Origin: UBA1724 sp963621575
GTDB taxonomy: Bacteria; Verrucomicrobiota; Lentisphaeria; Oligosphaerales; Oligosphaeraceae
Length of the DNA: 19,234 bases
Assembly (NCBI GenBank): GCA_963621575.1
Contig: CAVFEH010000026.1
Location: forward strand, 1 to 19,234
Direction: 5' to 3'
Below, one piece after another: positions 7,579 to 14,923 of this stretch (positions are counted from its first letter, which is position 1; each line of letters opens with the position of its first letter). Both the position numbers and the translations under genes were made by a program. Under the pieces are notes generated by a model that made no database searches, had not been told where the DNA came from, and saw only the letters and a program-made list of their open reading frames with translations.

Positions 7579-10056
7579 CTACTTCCCGGTCTCCGGACGG
7601 GAAAGCGCCTTTTCCAATTGCGGGTCTTCCTGGATGCCGAGGGCGACGGCCTTTTTGTACCACTGGAGGCCGTCCTTCCGGATCTGTCCGGCCAGATGTT
7701 CCAGGGCCTGTCGGTTCGGGAGATCCTTCCGGGCCTCCAGCTGGAGTTCGGAGGCGCGGGTGAGCTGGAGCATTGCCAGATTGAAGGCGGCCTCGCCGTC
7801 CTTCTCCTCCAGCCCGAAGGCCTTCTTCAGCTGGATGGCGGCGGCCTCCCGCCATCCCATGGAGGCCAATGCCTCGCCGAAGAGCCGCGCTGTGCGGGGC
7901 TCCCGGGGGGCCAGCGCCGAGGCGCGGGCGAGAGTGGCCAGGGACCACTCGGGCTGCTTGAGCTGCAGCTGCGCGAAGCCAAGCGCCAGGAGCGCCTCGC
8001 CGTCGTCGGGGTCCTTTCGAAGGGCGGCGGAGAGGAATCCGGCGGCCTCGGCGTCATTGCCCTCGGCGGATGCCATGAGGCCCAGCCGCTTGAGGGCCAG
8101 GAAATAGTCGGGCTGGAGCCGCAGCGCCTGCTGGTAATTCCAGCGGGCGGCCTCCCGCCTGTCCTGCTGCTCCGCCTCCAGCGCCTGGCGCAGGAAGCCA
8201 CGAAGCAAAACCTGGTCGGAAGTGGAGACGCCGCCCTCCCCCACGCCCGACTCGGGACGCACTCCGGCGGAAGCCTCCGCAGAGACCACGGGAGCCGCGG
8301 AAGGGGAGTTGCCGGCAACGACAGGGGCCACGGGAGCATTTTCCCGGGCGTCGGCAAGCTGTTTCCGGAGGTCCTCCACTTCCCGCTCCCAGCTGCGCTG
8401 TTCCTGGCTGCGCCGCACCAGCGCGGCCTCCAGATCCGCCTGGCGCCCCTGGGAATCCTCCAGGGCCTTCTGGAGCTCTTGCAGACGCTCCTGCCAGACG
8501 GCGGAATCCTGGGCGCGGGCCTCGTCACCCAGACGGGCCAGCTGCTCCTCCAGGCGCGCGCGAGCGGTCTCGGACTGGTCCAGCTTCTCCCGGAGGCCGG
8601 CCAGCTCCGCCTCCTGGCCCTGCTGGCGGCGGCGGAGCTCCTCGGACTCCCGCTGGGTCTCCCGGGCATTGGCCAGAATGCCGGCGGCGGCGGAAGAGGC
8701 CTCCTGGATCTGCCGGAGGGACTCCTTCGCCTGGGCGCACTCCTCCCGCGCCCCGGAAAGCGCCCTCTCCAACTCCCCGATGCGATCCTTCGCCGCCACC
8801 AGTTCCTCCTCGCGCTGGCGGCTGGAGGCCTCCAGGCCCGACAACAACTCCTGGCTGGCCGCCAGGGCGCTCTTCTGGCGCGCCACCTGGTCCGCCAGCT
8901 CCGCGCGCTCCTCCTGGAGACGGCCCACGGACTTCAGCTGGTCGGAGACGGCGTCGGCGCTGGTGCGGGAACGGATGCGCTCCTGGGAGAGCTCCTCCCC
9001 GAGACGGGTCGCGGAGTCCTCCGCCTGCCGCAACCGCCGCTGGGCGGAAAGAAGCTCCATCTGGGCGGACTGCAATTGGTCCTCGCGGGCGCGCAACTGG
9101 CTCCGCGCCTCCTCCAGCTCCCTCTGGGCGCCCTGGGCGCTCTCTTGGCGATTCCTGGAAAGCTCGCGATTGGCGTTCTCCAGGGACTCCAGGCTGGCCT
9201 GGGCCTTCCGCAACTCCAGCTCCGTGGACTCCTGCTGCCGACGGGCGCTCTCCGCCACGCGCCGCAACTCCTGTTCCCGGGACTCCGCCTCGCGACGCCA
9301 CTGCGCATCCCGCTGCGCCTGCGCCAGCAGCTCGTCCCGGGCGGCCGCCGTCTGTTCCAGAAGCCGGCCCACGCGGGTCAACTCCTCCTGGGAACGGCGC
9401 TGCTGCCCGGCGAGCTCTTCCAAGCGCGCCAGACGGGGATCCGGCGCGGCGGACTGCTGGAGGCGCGCCCTGGCGTCCTCCAACTGCGCGGAGAGGGTGC
9501 GGACCTGCGCCAGGAGGGTCTCGCGGTCCTTCCGCAGGATCTTCAGATTCTCCTCGGCGGTGGCCATCTGGGCGGCCTCGCCACGGGCCCGCTCCAGGGA
9601 CTGCCGCTCCTTCTCCAGAGTCTTCTCCAGCGCCTGGATCCGCTCCTTCCCAACGCGGCTCTCGGACTCGGCGTCCCGCACCCGCCGGAAGAGCTCCTCA
9701 CGGGTCAGATACTCCAGATTCTGGCGGTTGGCCTCCTTGATCTCCTCCACACGCTTCCGGCAGTAATCCACGCGGTAGCGCAGCAGGGACGCATTCCAGT
9801 CGGGATAGCGGTTCTGGACCTCCAGAAAGACCTCCAGCGCCTTCTCGTACCCCCGCAGCGCCGTGAGCTCCGCCTTGTTCCCGTAGGCCTGGTCGGCCTG
9901 GGTCATGGCCTCGTAGCCACGCATCCACAAGCGACGGGCGGGGTCGCCCTCCGTCGCCCCACGCGACACGCAGGGCACCGCCAGGAACGCCAGCAGCAGC
10001 AGCGCGGAAAGCCAGGAATGGACTTGGTTCGCAGTCATCTTCTCGTTCGAATTCAT
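7579..10056 (-). CDS. Large exported coiled-coil protein with C-terminal TPR repeats
   Basis: 825 residues. Seen: a signal peptide (about 1-34, hydrophobic core WLSALLLLAFLAVP); a short globular part to ~residue 115; a very long Glu/Gln/Arg/Ala-rich coiled coil to ~570; a Pro/Val/Ser/Ala linker (~573-615); and a C-terminal block with TPR-like repeats (for example YQQALRLQPDYFLALKRLG, then FLSAALRKDPDDGEALLALG and LARASALAPREPRTARLFG). Function unknown. Its architecture suits a periplasmic scaffold or envelope-spanning organiser, but that is only an inference from shape. Met7 (10038) is an alternative start preceded by GAGAAG; I kept the first ATG because both leave an intact signal peptide. 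It begins 19 bp after the PNP-like gene and looks co-transcribed with it. Confidence 0.85.
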   Translation of the reverse strand: MNSNEKMTANQVHSWLSALLLLAFLAVPCVSRGATEGDPARRLWMRGYEAMTQADQAYGNKAELTALRGYEKALEVFLEVQNRYPDWNASLLRYRVDYCRKRVEEIKEANRQNLEYLTREELFRRVRDAESESRVGKERIQALEKTLEKERQSLERARGEAAQMATAEENLKILRKDRETLLAQVRTLSAQLEDARARLQQSAAPDPRLARLEELAGQQRRSQEELTRVGRLLEQTAAARDELLAQAQRDAQWRREAESREQELRRVAESARRQQESTELELRKAQASLESLENANRELSRNRQESAQGAQRELEEARSQLRAREDQLQSAQMELLSAQRRLRQAEDSATRLGEELSQERIRSRTSADAVSDQLKSVGRLQEERAELADQVARQKSALAASQELLSGLEASSRQREEELVAAKDRIGELERALSGAREECAQAKESLRQIQEASSAAAGILANARETQRESEELRRRQQGQEAELAGLREKLDQSETARARLEEQLARLGDEARAQDSAVWQERLQELQKALEDSQGRQADLEAALVRRSQEQRSWEREVEDLRKQLADARENAPVAPVVAGNSPSAAPVVSAEASAGVRPESGVGEGGVSTSDQVLLRGFLRQALEAEQQDRREAARWNYQQALRLQPDYFLALKRLGLMASAEGNDAEAAGFLSAALRKDPDDGEALLALGFAQLQLKQPEWSLATLARASALAPREPRTARLFGEALASMGWREAAAIQLKKAFGLEEKDGEAAFNLAMLQLTRASELQLEARKDLPNRQALEHLAGQIRKDGLQWYKKAVALGIQEDPQLEKALSRPETGK

Positions 10057-10075
10057 GAAAAAGAGGAGGGGTGGC

Positions 10076-11023
10076 CTATTCGGGGCGCTTCAGGAAGGCC
10101 TTCAGGGGCGAGGAACGGGTGGCGCTCCTGCGGATGCTCTCCCGCAGAAGCTCGTCGGCGTCCGTCTCGGGAAGGACATTCTCGCCATAGCCGTCCACGG
10201 CGTCCGCCATCTCCCGGACCGCCTTCCGCAGTCCCTGCCGCAACGCCTTCGAGCAGAATTTCCCGGTCTCCAGGAGGTCCTCACGACAGAAGCGGCTCCG
10301 GCGTCCCGGCAGCAATTGCACCCCCGCCAGCACCAGCGCGGAGACCCGGCACCCGAAGGCGTGCGAGAGCGCCACATGGAGCACCAGGTCGTGGCACAGG
10401 AAATCGCCGCCATCCGCCCGGATGCGCTGCGCCTCCGCCTCCGTGGGAAGCTGGAAGCCCGGCACGCCATGCACCGTGCAGAAGCGCGGCGGATCCCCGA
10501 ACTCCGCCAGGGCATTCACCAACTCGGAGTTCTGCACCTGGTCCAGGGCCTCGGAGAGATCCGGCCAGGGATGCGCCAGCAGTCCCTGGAGGCCCTCCAG
10601 GGGCGAAAAAGCGAAGTGGCTCACGAAATCCGACAGGATCCCCCACTTCCCCGCCTTGAACTCCGGCGAAAGACTGGCCGCCGTATCCAGAAAGAGGTGG
10701 TTCCGCACCCCCCAGCGCGCCGCCAACGCCGTCGGGAAGAGGGCCGGCAAATGCCCGCGGCCCTCCGCCACGCGACGGACTCCCGACGCCACGGCCACCG
10801 GCACACCATGGACAACGCCCAACAGCAGACGGGGCTCCTCGCCGTCCAAATTCAACCCGCCGTCCTCACCGGACAGCTCCGACAGCAAGAACTCCCTCGG
10901 CGCCTCGTCAAACAACCCCGCCATCCCGTAGTCCGCCCCGCAGTGCACATAGAACATCGGCACCGCCTCGCCCGAAAGACGACGCAGCGCAGACGCCAGA
11001 CTAGACTGGAAACGGGAAAACAT
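10076..11023 (-). CDS. Divergent purine-nucleoside-phosphorylase-like protein
   Basis: 315 residues. Seen by eye, not by alignment software: the order of segments follows PNP/MTAP proteins. ASGVRRVAEG (79-88) sits where GRxHxYEG is expected, LDTAASLSPEFKAGKWGILSDFV (112-134) where TNAAGGL...F..GD...I.DH occurs, FSPLEG (139-144) where NPLxG occurs, and PGFQLPTEAEAQRIRADGGDFL (188-209) where P.FETPAE...R..GAD occurs. Family knowledge: PNPs cleave purine nucleosides with phosphate. Here the Glu of FETPAE, the GMS phosphate/ribose segment (CHD instead) and the catalytic Asn appear altered, so activity may be lost or changed. No signal peptide. It lies 19 bp before the coiled-coil/TPR gene. The PNP fold assignment is moderately sure; the substrate is unknown. 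Confidence 0.6.
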   Translation of the reverse strand: MFSRFQSSLASALRRLSGEAVPMFYVHCGADYGMAGLFDEAPREFLLSELSGEDGGLNLDGEEPRLLLGVVHGVPVAVASGVRRVAEGRGHLPALFPTALAARWGVRNHLFLDTAASLSPEFKAGKWGILSDFVSHFAFSPLEGLQGLLAHPWPDLSEALDQVQNSELVNALAEFGDPPRFCTVHGVPGFQLPTEAEAQRIRADGGDFLCHDLVLHVALSHAFGCRVSALVLAGVQLLPGRRSRFCREDLLETGKFCSKALRQGLRKAVREMADAVDGYGENVLPETDADELLRESIRRSATRSSPLKAFLKRPE

Positions 11024-11124
11024 GGAAAACAGAAGAATGGTTTTTTTTTGCGCTTGCGCGCGAGGAACGAGTCCGGCATCGACTTCACCCTATGCGGAGG
11101 AAATCCAGCAGGGGCACCGGGCCG

Positions 11125-11161
11125 GGGGCGCCTATTGGGAGGATTGCGGCGGCGGCGCCCC
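11125..11161. other. GC-rich inverted repeat between the exported-protein gene and the PNP-like gene
   Basis: An exact 8-bp inverted repeat (GGGGCGCC / GGCGCCCC) with a 21-nt loop, 8 bp past the stop at 11170. It could be a weak terminator or an RNA-stabilising hairpin between genes. No T run follows on the minus strand, so I do not call it an intrinsic terminator. Confidence 0.35.
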
Positions 11162-11169
11162 TGGCCGGC

Positions 11170-11823
11170 TCAGTCCCGCCAGGACGCCTGGATTTCCGGG
11201 AGTTTTTCCTGGAACCACTGTGTGGAATCCAGAACCCAGTGGCATTTTCCGGGGGCGTCGCGAATGCCGGTGGTCTCCAGGAGGGGATTTGGCGTCTGAA
11301 GCAGGAGCCGCACATCCAATCCGCCCAGGGCTTCCAGGAGAAGCCGTGCCGCGCGGGCGCGACGGGGCGTCCACTGCCCGGGGAGCGGCAGCGGGATTTC
11401 CAGGAGATGCAGGGAGGGGTCCTTCGCGGGCGAAGAAAGCAGCGCCTTTCCCACCAGGCCGCTGGAAAGCAGCTCCCGGGCATCCTTGGCAAAGAGCACG
11501 ATGCGATGGCGCGTCACCTTCCCCTGGCCATACACCCGGCACTCCTTCAACTCCACGCCGGAAAGCGCCGACACCGCCTTCGTCAAAGCCGACTCGGAAG
11601 GCGTCAGGAAGTCCCCGGAGGCGTCACCGACGCCATCCCCCAGGGCCCGCAGCACCGACACCGCCTCCTCGGACACCTGCAACTCCAACGTGGCCTCCAG
11701 GCTCCCCCCCTGGAGAAAAACCAGCGACACCTGCAGGGTGGTGCCGTACAGCGCAAACGCCGCGCACATCACCACGCACACCAGCCAAATTCGCATTTTA
11801 TGCAGGGAAAGAGGACAATTCAT
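11170..11823 (-). CDS. Exported protein of unknown function
   Basis: I do not recognise this 217-residue protein. Seen: an N-terminal signal peptide (MRIWLVCVVMCAAFALYG within residues 10-27); a segment of alternating polar and hydrophobic residues (TTLQVSLVFLQGGSLEATLELQV) that looks like beta strands; a Leu/Ala-rich middle; and a soluble C-terminus ending LDSTQWFQEKLPEIQASWRD. There are no conserved catalytic motifs that I can name. It may start at Met1 (11823) or Met10 (11796). A TATATT-like box at 11830-11835 on the minus strand would make Met1 nearly leaderless and therefore favours neither strongly. It is the first gene of the leftward series that includes two more exported proteins, and it is divergent from the TauE/SafE gene. 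Confidence 0.7.
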   Translation of the reverse strand: MNCPLSLHKMRIWLVCVVMCAAFALYGTTLQVSLVFLQGGSLEATLELQVSEEAVSVLRALGDGVGDASGDFLTPSESALTKAVSALSGVELKECRVYGQGKVTRHRIVLFAKDARELLSSGLVGKALLSSPAKDPSLHLLEIPLPLPGQWTPRRARAARLLLEALGGLDVRLLLQTPNPLLETTGIRDAPGKCHWVLDSTQWFQEKLPEIQASWRD

Positions 11824-12053
11824 GACAGATATATTGTGGGTTCGCCCCGCAAATCCACGATTTCATGGCCCGGCGCCGACGGCCCGCCGCCGTCCCACGC
11901 AAACGACCTAATGTAACGCGCTGGCGGCTACGGCGCCACTCCGCGGCGCACTTTGGCGCCGCCGGCGGTTTTCCGGGTCGTCTGCGGCGGAAGAAGGGCC
12001 GCCGCAAGGCGCGCCCGGCACCCTTTCCCCATACCCGTTTTTCATCTCCATAC
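11824..12053. other. Divergent intergenic region (230 bp)
   Basis: It separates the leftward exported-protein gene from the rightward TauE/SafE gene and so must hold both promoters if they are expressed. It is very GC-rich, with a 7-bp stem (GCGGCGC / GCGCCGC, 11943-11962) and the overlapping palindrome CCGCCGGCGG. A TATATT-like stretch at 11830-11835 could be a -10 box for the leftward gene. I see no good -35 box and no clear promoter for the rightward gene. The rightward reading frame is open here as an Arg-rich stretch, but that looks like a GC artefact. Confidence 0.4.
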
Positions 12054-12863
12054 ATGTATTCCCTCAATCCATCCGGCTGGCTCCTCGCCATCCTCTGCGG
12101 CTTCGTCGTGGGCATGGCCAAAAGCGGCATCCCCGGTCTGGGCTCCCTGGCAGTCCCCATGCTCGCCAGCGTCCTGCCCGCACGGACCGCCACCGGCGCG
12201 CTCCTGCCGCTCCTTGTCACCGGCGACGCCATCGGCGCCGCGTACTTCCGCCGCAGCTGCAACCTGAAGCTCCTCCGGCGACTCCTCCCCATCTCCATCG
12301 GCGGAATCATCCTGGGGTGGTGGCTCCTGGGATTCCCCTGGATGGACGACCTGGCCATCCGGTATGCCACCGCCGTCATCATCCTGGTGCTCCTGCTCCT
12401 GAACCAATGCAAAGGCGCCCTCCGGGAAATGGTCGCCGAGGGCTGCGGGCACCCCTGGCGCGTCTGGCTCATGGCGCTCTTCTTCGGACTGCTCACCGGA
12501 GTCACCACCATGCTCGCGAACGCCGCCGGCCCCGTGGCGCTCATCTACCTCCTCGCCATGGGGCTCCCAAAGGATGAATTCATCGGCACGAACGCGTGGT
12601 TCTTCCTCGTCCTCAACTGGATCAAAGTCCCCTTCATGGCCGCCCGCGGAATGATCAACGCCGAGAGCCTGCTCTTCAACCTCAAACTCGTCCCCGCGCT
12701 CCTCCTGGGGGCCCTCGCCGGCATCCTCCTCTCCCGGAAGCTCACAAACCAGGCCTTCCGAAGATATATCACCATCCTCACCGCAATCGCCGCCGCACTC
12801 CTCTTCCTCCCGCCAGGCAAGCTCACCGAACTCTTCCGCATCCTCCTGGGAACCGGAAACTAG
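12054..12863 (+). CDS. TauE/SafE family permease (sulfite/organosulfonate exporter-like)
   Basis: 269 residues, the normal TauE/SafE length, with about eight hydrophobic helices arranged as two halves. Seen: the N-terminal helix WLLAILCGFVVGMAKSGIPGLGSLAVPML (residues 9-37), whose small-residue-rich G-x-x-K-x-G-x-P-G-x-G pattern is typical of the family, and a matching second-half segment FFGLLTGVTTMLANAAGPVALIYLLAMGL. Family knowledge: members move sulfite, sulfoacetate and related anions across the inner membrane; the substrate here is unknown. I set the start at 12054 because it leads directly into the first helix. The open frame extends upstream to 11865, but that 63-residue extension is an Arg-rich shadow. 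No ribosome-binding site. An EamA transporter gene follows 128 bp downstream. Confidence 0.92.
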   Translation: MYSLNPSGWLLAILCGFVVGMAKSGIPGLGSLAVPMLASVLPARTATGALLPLLVTGDAIGAAYFRRSCNLKLLRRLLPISIGGIILGWWLLGFPWMDDLAIRYATAVIILVLLLLNQCKGALREMVAEGCGHPWRVWLMALFFGLLTGVTTMLANAAGPVALIYLLAMGLPKDEFIGTNAWFFLVLNWIKVPFMAARGMINAESLLFNLKLVPALLLGALAGILLSRKLTNQAFRRYITILTAIAAALLFLPPGKLTELFRILLGTGN

Positions 12864-12897
12864 GAGACCCCCACACACTCCCCCACACTCCCCCACC

Positions 12898-12915
12898 TCC
12901 CGGACGACTCCGGGA
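12898..12915. other. Perfect 7-bp hairpin after the TauE/SafE gene
   Basis: TCCCGGA / TCCGGGA with loop CGAC, 35 bp after the TauE/SafE stop. A second small stem (CCCGC / GCGGG, 12957-12970) follows, just before the EamA gene. Neither is followed by T residues on the plus strand, so termination is uncertain. The 128-bp gap also holds imperfect tandem copies of ACTCCCCCAC (12878-12895 region). Confidence 0.35.
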
Positions 12916-12991
12916 AAATCCAACCAAGCCCCATTCCCCGTTCCTTTCCGGGCCCGCCCGCATTCGCGGGTTGACTTCCGCCTTCTCCACC

Positions 12992-13972
12992 ATGACTTCC
13001 ACCCGCAAAACCGCCCTGGGCACGACCCTCAGCGTCCTGGCCATTGTCGTCTTCAGCACCATCGAGCTCAACTGCAAGTGGCTCGCCCGCGCCCTGGCCG
13101 ACGCCGGCGCGGCGCCCATCGGCGGATTCCTCCTCTGCTTCCAGCGGTTCTTCATCGCCGGACTCATCCTCCTGGCCCTCTTCTATCCACCCTTCCACCG
13201 CAGCGGAAAACGCCTGACCAGGAGGGACCTGGGGATCTTCCTCCTCAACGCCGTCATCGGAATCACCATCGCCATGAGCTTCTACCAATTCGGCGTGGCG
13301 CGCTTCGAGAACGCCTCCTCCGCCGCCGTGGTCTTCAGCTCCAACGCGCTCTTCACCATCTTCTTCGCACGATTCATCAATGGAGAGGAATGGACCCTCC
13401 GGAAATGGCTCTCCGTGGCCGTGGGGCTCTGCGGCATCGGGTGCTTCTTCTTCGAAAACGGCGCGCCCAGCATGGACTCCCTCTGGTCACTCCTCCTGAT
13501 GTGGGCCTCCGCAATGGGATTCGCATGCAGCGTCTGCATCACCCGGCGCGTCGTCGCGGACTACGGCCCCGGACTCCTCATGGCATTCACCTCCCTCTTC
13601 GGAAGCATCCTTGTCCTGCCCCTCGCCATCGCCTTCAGCGAACCCGCCTCCTGGACAAGCTGCGCCGCAGCCTGGACGCCCTTCACCCTCCTCGTCCTCG
13701 GAGGAACCGCGCTGGGATACTGCCTCTACTACGGATCCATGAAATACATCTCCGCATACCTGGCCAGCATGTCCTTCATGCTCAAACCCGTCCTCGCCTG
13801 CCTCATGGCGACACTCCTCGCCGGAGAACACATGAACCCCTGGACCATCACCGGAACCATCCTCATCATGGGATCCCTGCTGGTGTCCCAGCTGTGCCTG
13901 GGACACAGGCAAGAAAGCAAGAAAGAGGGTGGGGCTTCCTTCGGCGCCTGCGGCGCCCTTCCGCGGCGGTAA
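12992..13972 (+). CDS. EamA/DMT superfamily transporter
   Basis: 326 residues with about ten hydrophobic helices in two EamA repeats, the usual architecture of drug/metabolite transporters. Seen: first helix TLSVLAIVVFSTIELNCKW (12-30), then SSAAVVFSSNALFTIFFARFINGEEWTLRKWLSVAVGLCGIGCFF, which matches the end of an EamA repeat (A.......P.....l...l.gE....g..lig..li..G), and the parallel C-terminal segment YLASMSFMLKPVLACLMATLLAGEHMNPWTITGTILIMGSLLVSQ. Substrate unknown: the family covers amino acids, nucleotide sugars and metabolites. The start at 12992 precedes the first helix; upstream open frame to 12596 overlaps the TauE/SafE gene out of frame and is rejected. A terminator-like hairpin lies 30 bp after the stop. 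No ribosome-binding site. Confidence 0.92.
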   Translation: MTSTRKTALGTTLSVLAIVVFSTIELNCKWLARALADAGAAPIGGFLLCFQRFFIAGLILLALFYPPFHRSGKRLTRRDLGIFLLNAVIGITIAMSFYQFGVARFENASSAAVVFSSNALFTIFFARFINGEEWTLRKWLSVAVGLCGIGCFFFENGAPSMDSLWSLLLMWASAMGFACSVCITRRVVADYGPGLLMAFTSLFGSILVLPLAIAFSEPASWTSCAAAWTPFTLLVLGGTALGYCLYYGSMKYISAYLASMSFMLKPVLACLMATLLAGEHMNPWTITGTILIMGSLLVSQLCLGHRQESKKEGGASFGACGALPRR

Positions 13973-14001
13973 ACCCGCGCATCCCGGATGCGTGATGACG
14001 G

Positions 14002-14026
14002 ACGCCCCAAGGACCAGGGGCGTTTT
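14002..14026 (+). terminator. Intrinsic terminator after the EamA gene
   Basis: A perfect 7-bp stem (ACGCCCC / GGGGCGT) with an 8-nt loop, followed by TTTT with the first T shared with the stem. It lies 30 bp after the EamA stop on the same strand. It marks the end of recognisable host genes before the foreign DNA. Confidence 0.65.
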
Positions 14027-14173
14027 CAGTGACAAAAAAATCCGGACGTTCACGGGCACGCTTTTCCCCCACGTCAGCAATACAAAAAAAGGAGGAGGAA
14101 AGAGAGAAAAAACGCCATTACGCCCCCTCCCGCCTCAAATCACACTTCTGAAGATCTTCCAGGAGCTGACTGG

Positions 14174-14758
14174 ATGGAACCACCCCATAATTCCCATTAT
14201 GAGAAGTTGGACGGTGTGGAGCGCTGCATCGACGATGAACTGCCCTTTGAAATACCGGAAAACTGGCGCTGGGCACGGCTCGGAAGTATCTCTTCTTATG
14301 CAGAAGCCAAGCAAAAAGTAAATGCTGCAAATGCTGATTCTGATATATGGGGGCTTGATCTGGAGGATATTGAAAAAGGTGGCAGACTGATTGTGCGCAA
14401 AACAGTCGGTGAGCGAAAAGCTATAGGCGACAAAACCGTCTTTTCAAAAGGTGATATTCTCTACAGCAAACTTCGTCCATACCTCTTGAAAATCCTTGTT
14501 GCTCCAGAATGCGGAATCTGTACGCCGGAAATTGTTCCGTTCCAGATGTACGGTGGAATCGTTTCAGGGTACATCGTAAATTATCTGCGTTCCCCTTATG
14601 TTGACAATCTTATCAATAGCATCACCTATGGTGTTAAAATGCCAAGGGTCGGCACAGAAACGATGACCGCTCTCTTTGTGCCAATTCCCCCCATCGCAGA
14701 GCAGCACCGCATCGTCCAGCGGATAGAGGAAGTGCTCCCGCTGGTCAAAGGGCTGTAA
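14174..14758 (+). CDS. hsdS: Type I restriction-modification specificity subunit (HsdS), N-terminally truncated, one target-recognition domain
   Basis: 194 residues, about half of a normal HsdS. Seen: LPFEIPENWRWARLGSI (23-39), the conserved opening of an HsdS target-recognition domain; a complete domain with GDILYSKLRPYL and TPEIVPF; and the closing PIPPIAEQHRIVQRIEEVLPLV that leads into the central helix of the protein. The sequence stops there at GL*, without the long spacer helix. Family knowledge: HsdS gives type I systems their DNA specificity and normally needs two recognition domains, HsdM and HsdR; none of these partners is visible. Such half-genes occur as silent cassettes in phase-variable hsdS loci next to a tyrosine recombinase, and a recombinase start follows 44 bp downstream. 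AGGAG at 14161-14165 gives a possible ribosome-binding site. Base composition is clearly less GC-rich than the host genes. Confidence 0.85.
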   Translation: MEPPHNSHYEKLDGVERCIDDELPFEIPENWRWARLGSISSYAEAKQKVNAANADSDIWGLDLEDIEKGGRLIVRKTVGERKAIGDKTVFSKGDILYSKLRPYLLKILVAPECGICTPEIVPFQMYGGIVSGYIVNYLRSPYVDNLINSITYGVKMPRVGTETMTALFVPIPPIAEQHRIVQRIEEVLPLVKGL

Positions 14759-14769
14759 AAGGAACACGG

Positions 14770-14775
14770 TATAAT
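14770..14775 (+). promoter_or_regulatory. TATAAT -10 box upstream of the recombinase remnant
   Basis: A consensus TATAAT 12 bp past the hsdS stop and 26 bp before the recombinase ATG. No clear -35 hexamer is seen (TGGTCA at 14742-14747 is too far). Transcription from here would start near 14782, inside the left arm of the adjacent inverted repeat. Confidence 0.4.
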
Positions 14776-14807
14776 ATCATAGTGAAAGGAGGTCTTTCAC
14801 TATGATA
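14775..14807. repeat. Perfect 14-bp inverted repeat enclosing the recombinase ribosome-binding site
   Basis: Left arm TATCATAGTGAAAG (14775-14788), loop GAGGT (14789-14793), right arm CTTTCACTATGATA (14794-14807). The Shine-Dalgarno sequence AAAGGAGGT spans arm and loop, and the ATG at 14802 lies in the right arm. It can be an RNA hairpin that hides the start site, a binding site for the recombinase, or a crossover site for inversion. Confidence 0.9.
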
Positions 14808-14873
14808 GAAGAATTCGAAAGACACTTGAGAGGCACAAACCTCTCAGAAAACACGTATACCGACCCCCGTTAA
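14802..14873 (+). pseudogene. Tyrosine recombinase (phage integrase family), 5' remnant cut by the IS
   Basis: Seen: 23 codons beginning MIEEFERHLRGTNLSENTY, with a strong Shine-Dalgarno AAAGGAGGT 8 bp before the ATG. The sequence resembles the N-terminal core-binding (SAM-like) domain of tyrosine recombinases, where F..HL...NLSENT.. is the opening of the first helix pair. The last few codons (from about TAT ACC) and the TAA stop come from the IS terminal repeat, so the catalytic domain is absent and the gene is dead. Family knowledge: recombinases of this type lie beside hsdS genes and invert specificity cassettes. The identification rests on only about 20 residues plus the position after hsdS, so I rate it moderate. 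Confidence 0.7.
14856..14873. repeat. IS left terminal inverted repeat
   Basis: TATACCGACCCCCGTTAA; 13 of 18 positions match the reverse complement of 16061-16078. It also ends the recombinase frame. Confidence 0.65.
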
Positions 14874-14923
14874 GGCAATCAGTAAATTAAGGAGGTTTTC
14901 CAGCCAACCTACAAGGAGACCTC

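Noticed and set aside
7510..7579. 8-bp inverted repeat AGCCGCCC / GGGCGGCT between the metallophosphoesterase and coiled-coil/TPR genes
   Set aside because: The arms are about 50 bases apart with no T run; such matches are expected by chance in GC-rich DNA.
7459..10659. A 1066-residue open frame on the plus strand opposite the coiled-coil/TPR gene
   Set aside because: Leu/Gly/Arg-rich shadow of a GC-rich, Glu/Gln-coding gene on the other strand; no start signal and no domain. The same applies to the long plus-strand frames at 53-1780, 1726-3804 and 3549-5603.
11036..11060. A run of nine T next to a GCGC-rich dyad, possible terminator
   Set aside because: On the plus strand the T run precedes the dyad, and on the minus strand the dyad is followed by A, so neither strand gives a terminator.
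11865..12053. N-terminal extension of the TauE/SafE frame
   Set aside because: Arg-rich with no conserved features, and it would push the first membrane helix to residue ~70. GC-rich intergenic DNA is often open by chance.
12596..12991. N-terminal extension of the EamA frame overlapping the TauE/SafE gene
   Set aside because: Pro/Arg-rich out-of-frame reading of the upstream gene; the EamA protein is complete from 12992.
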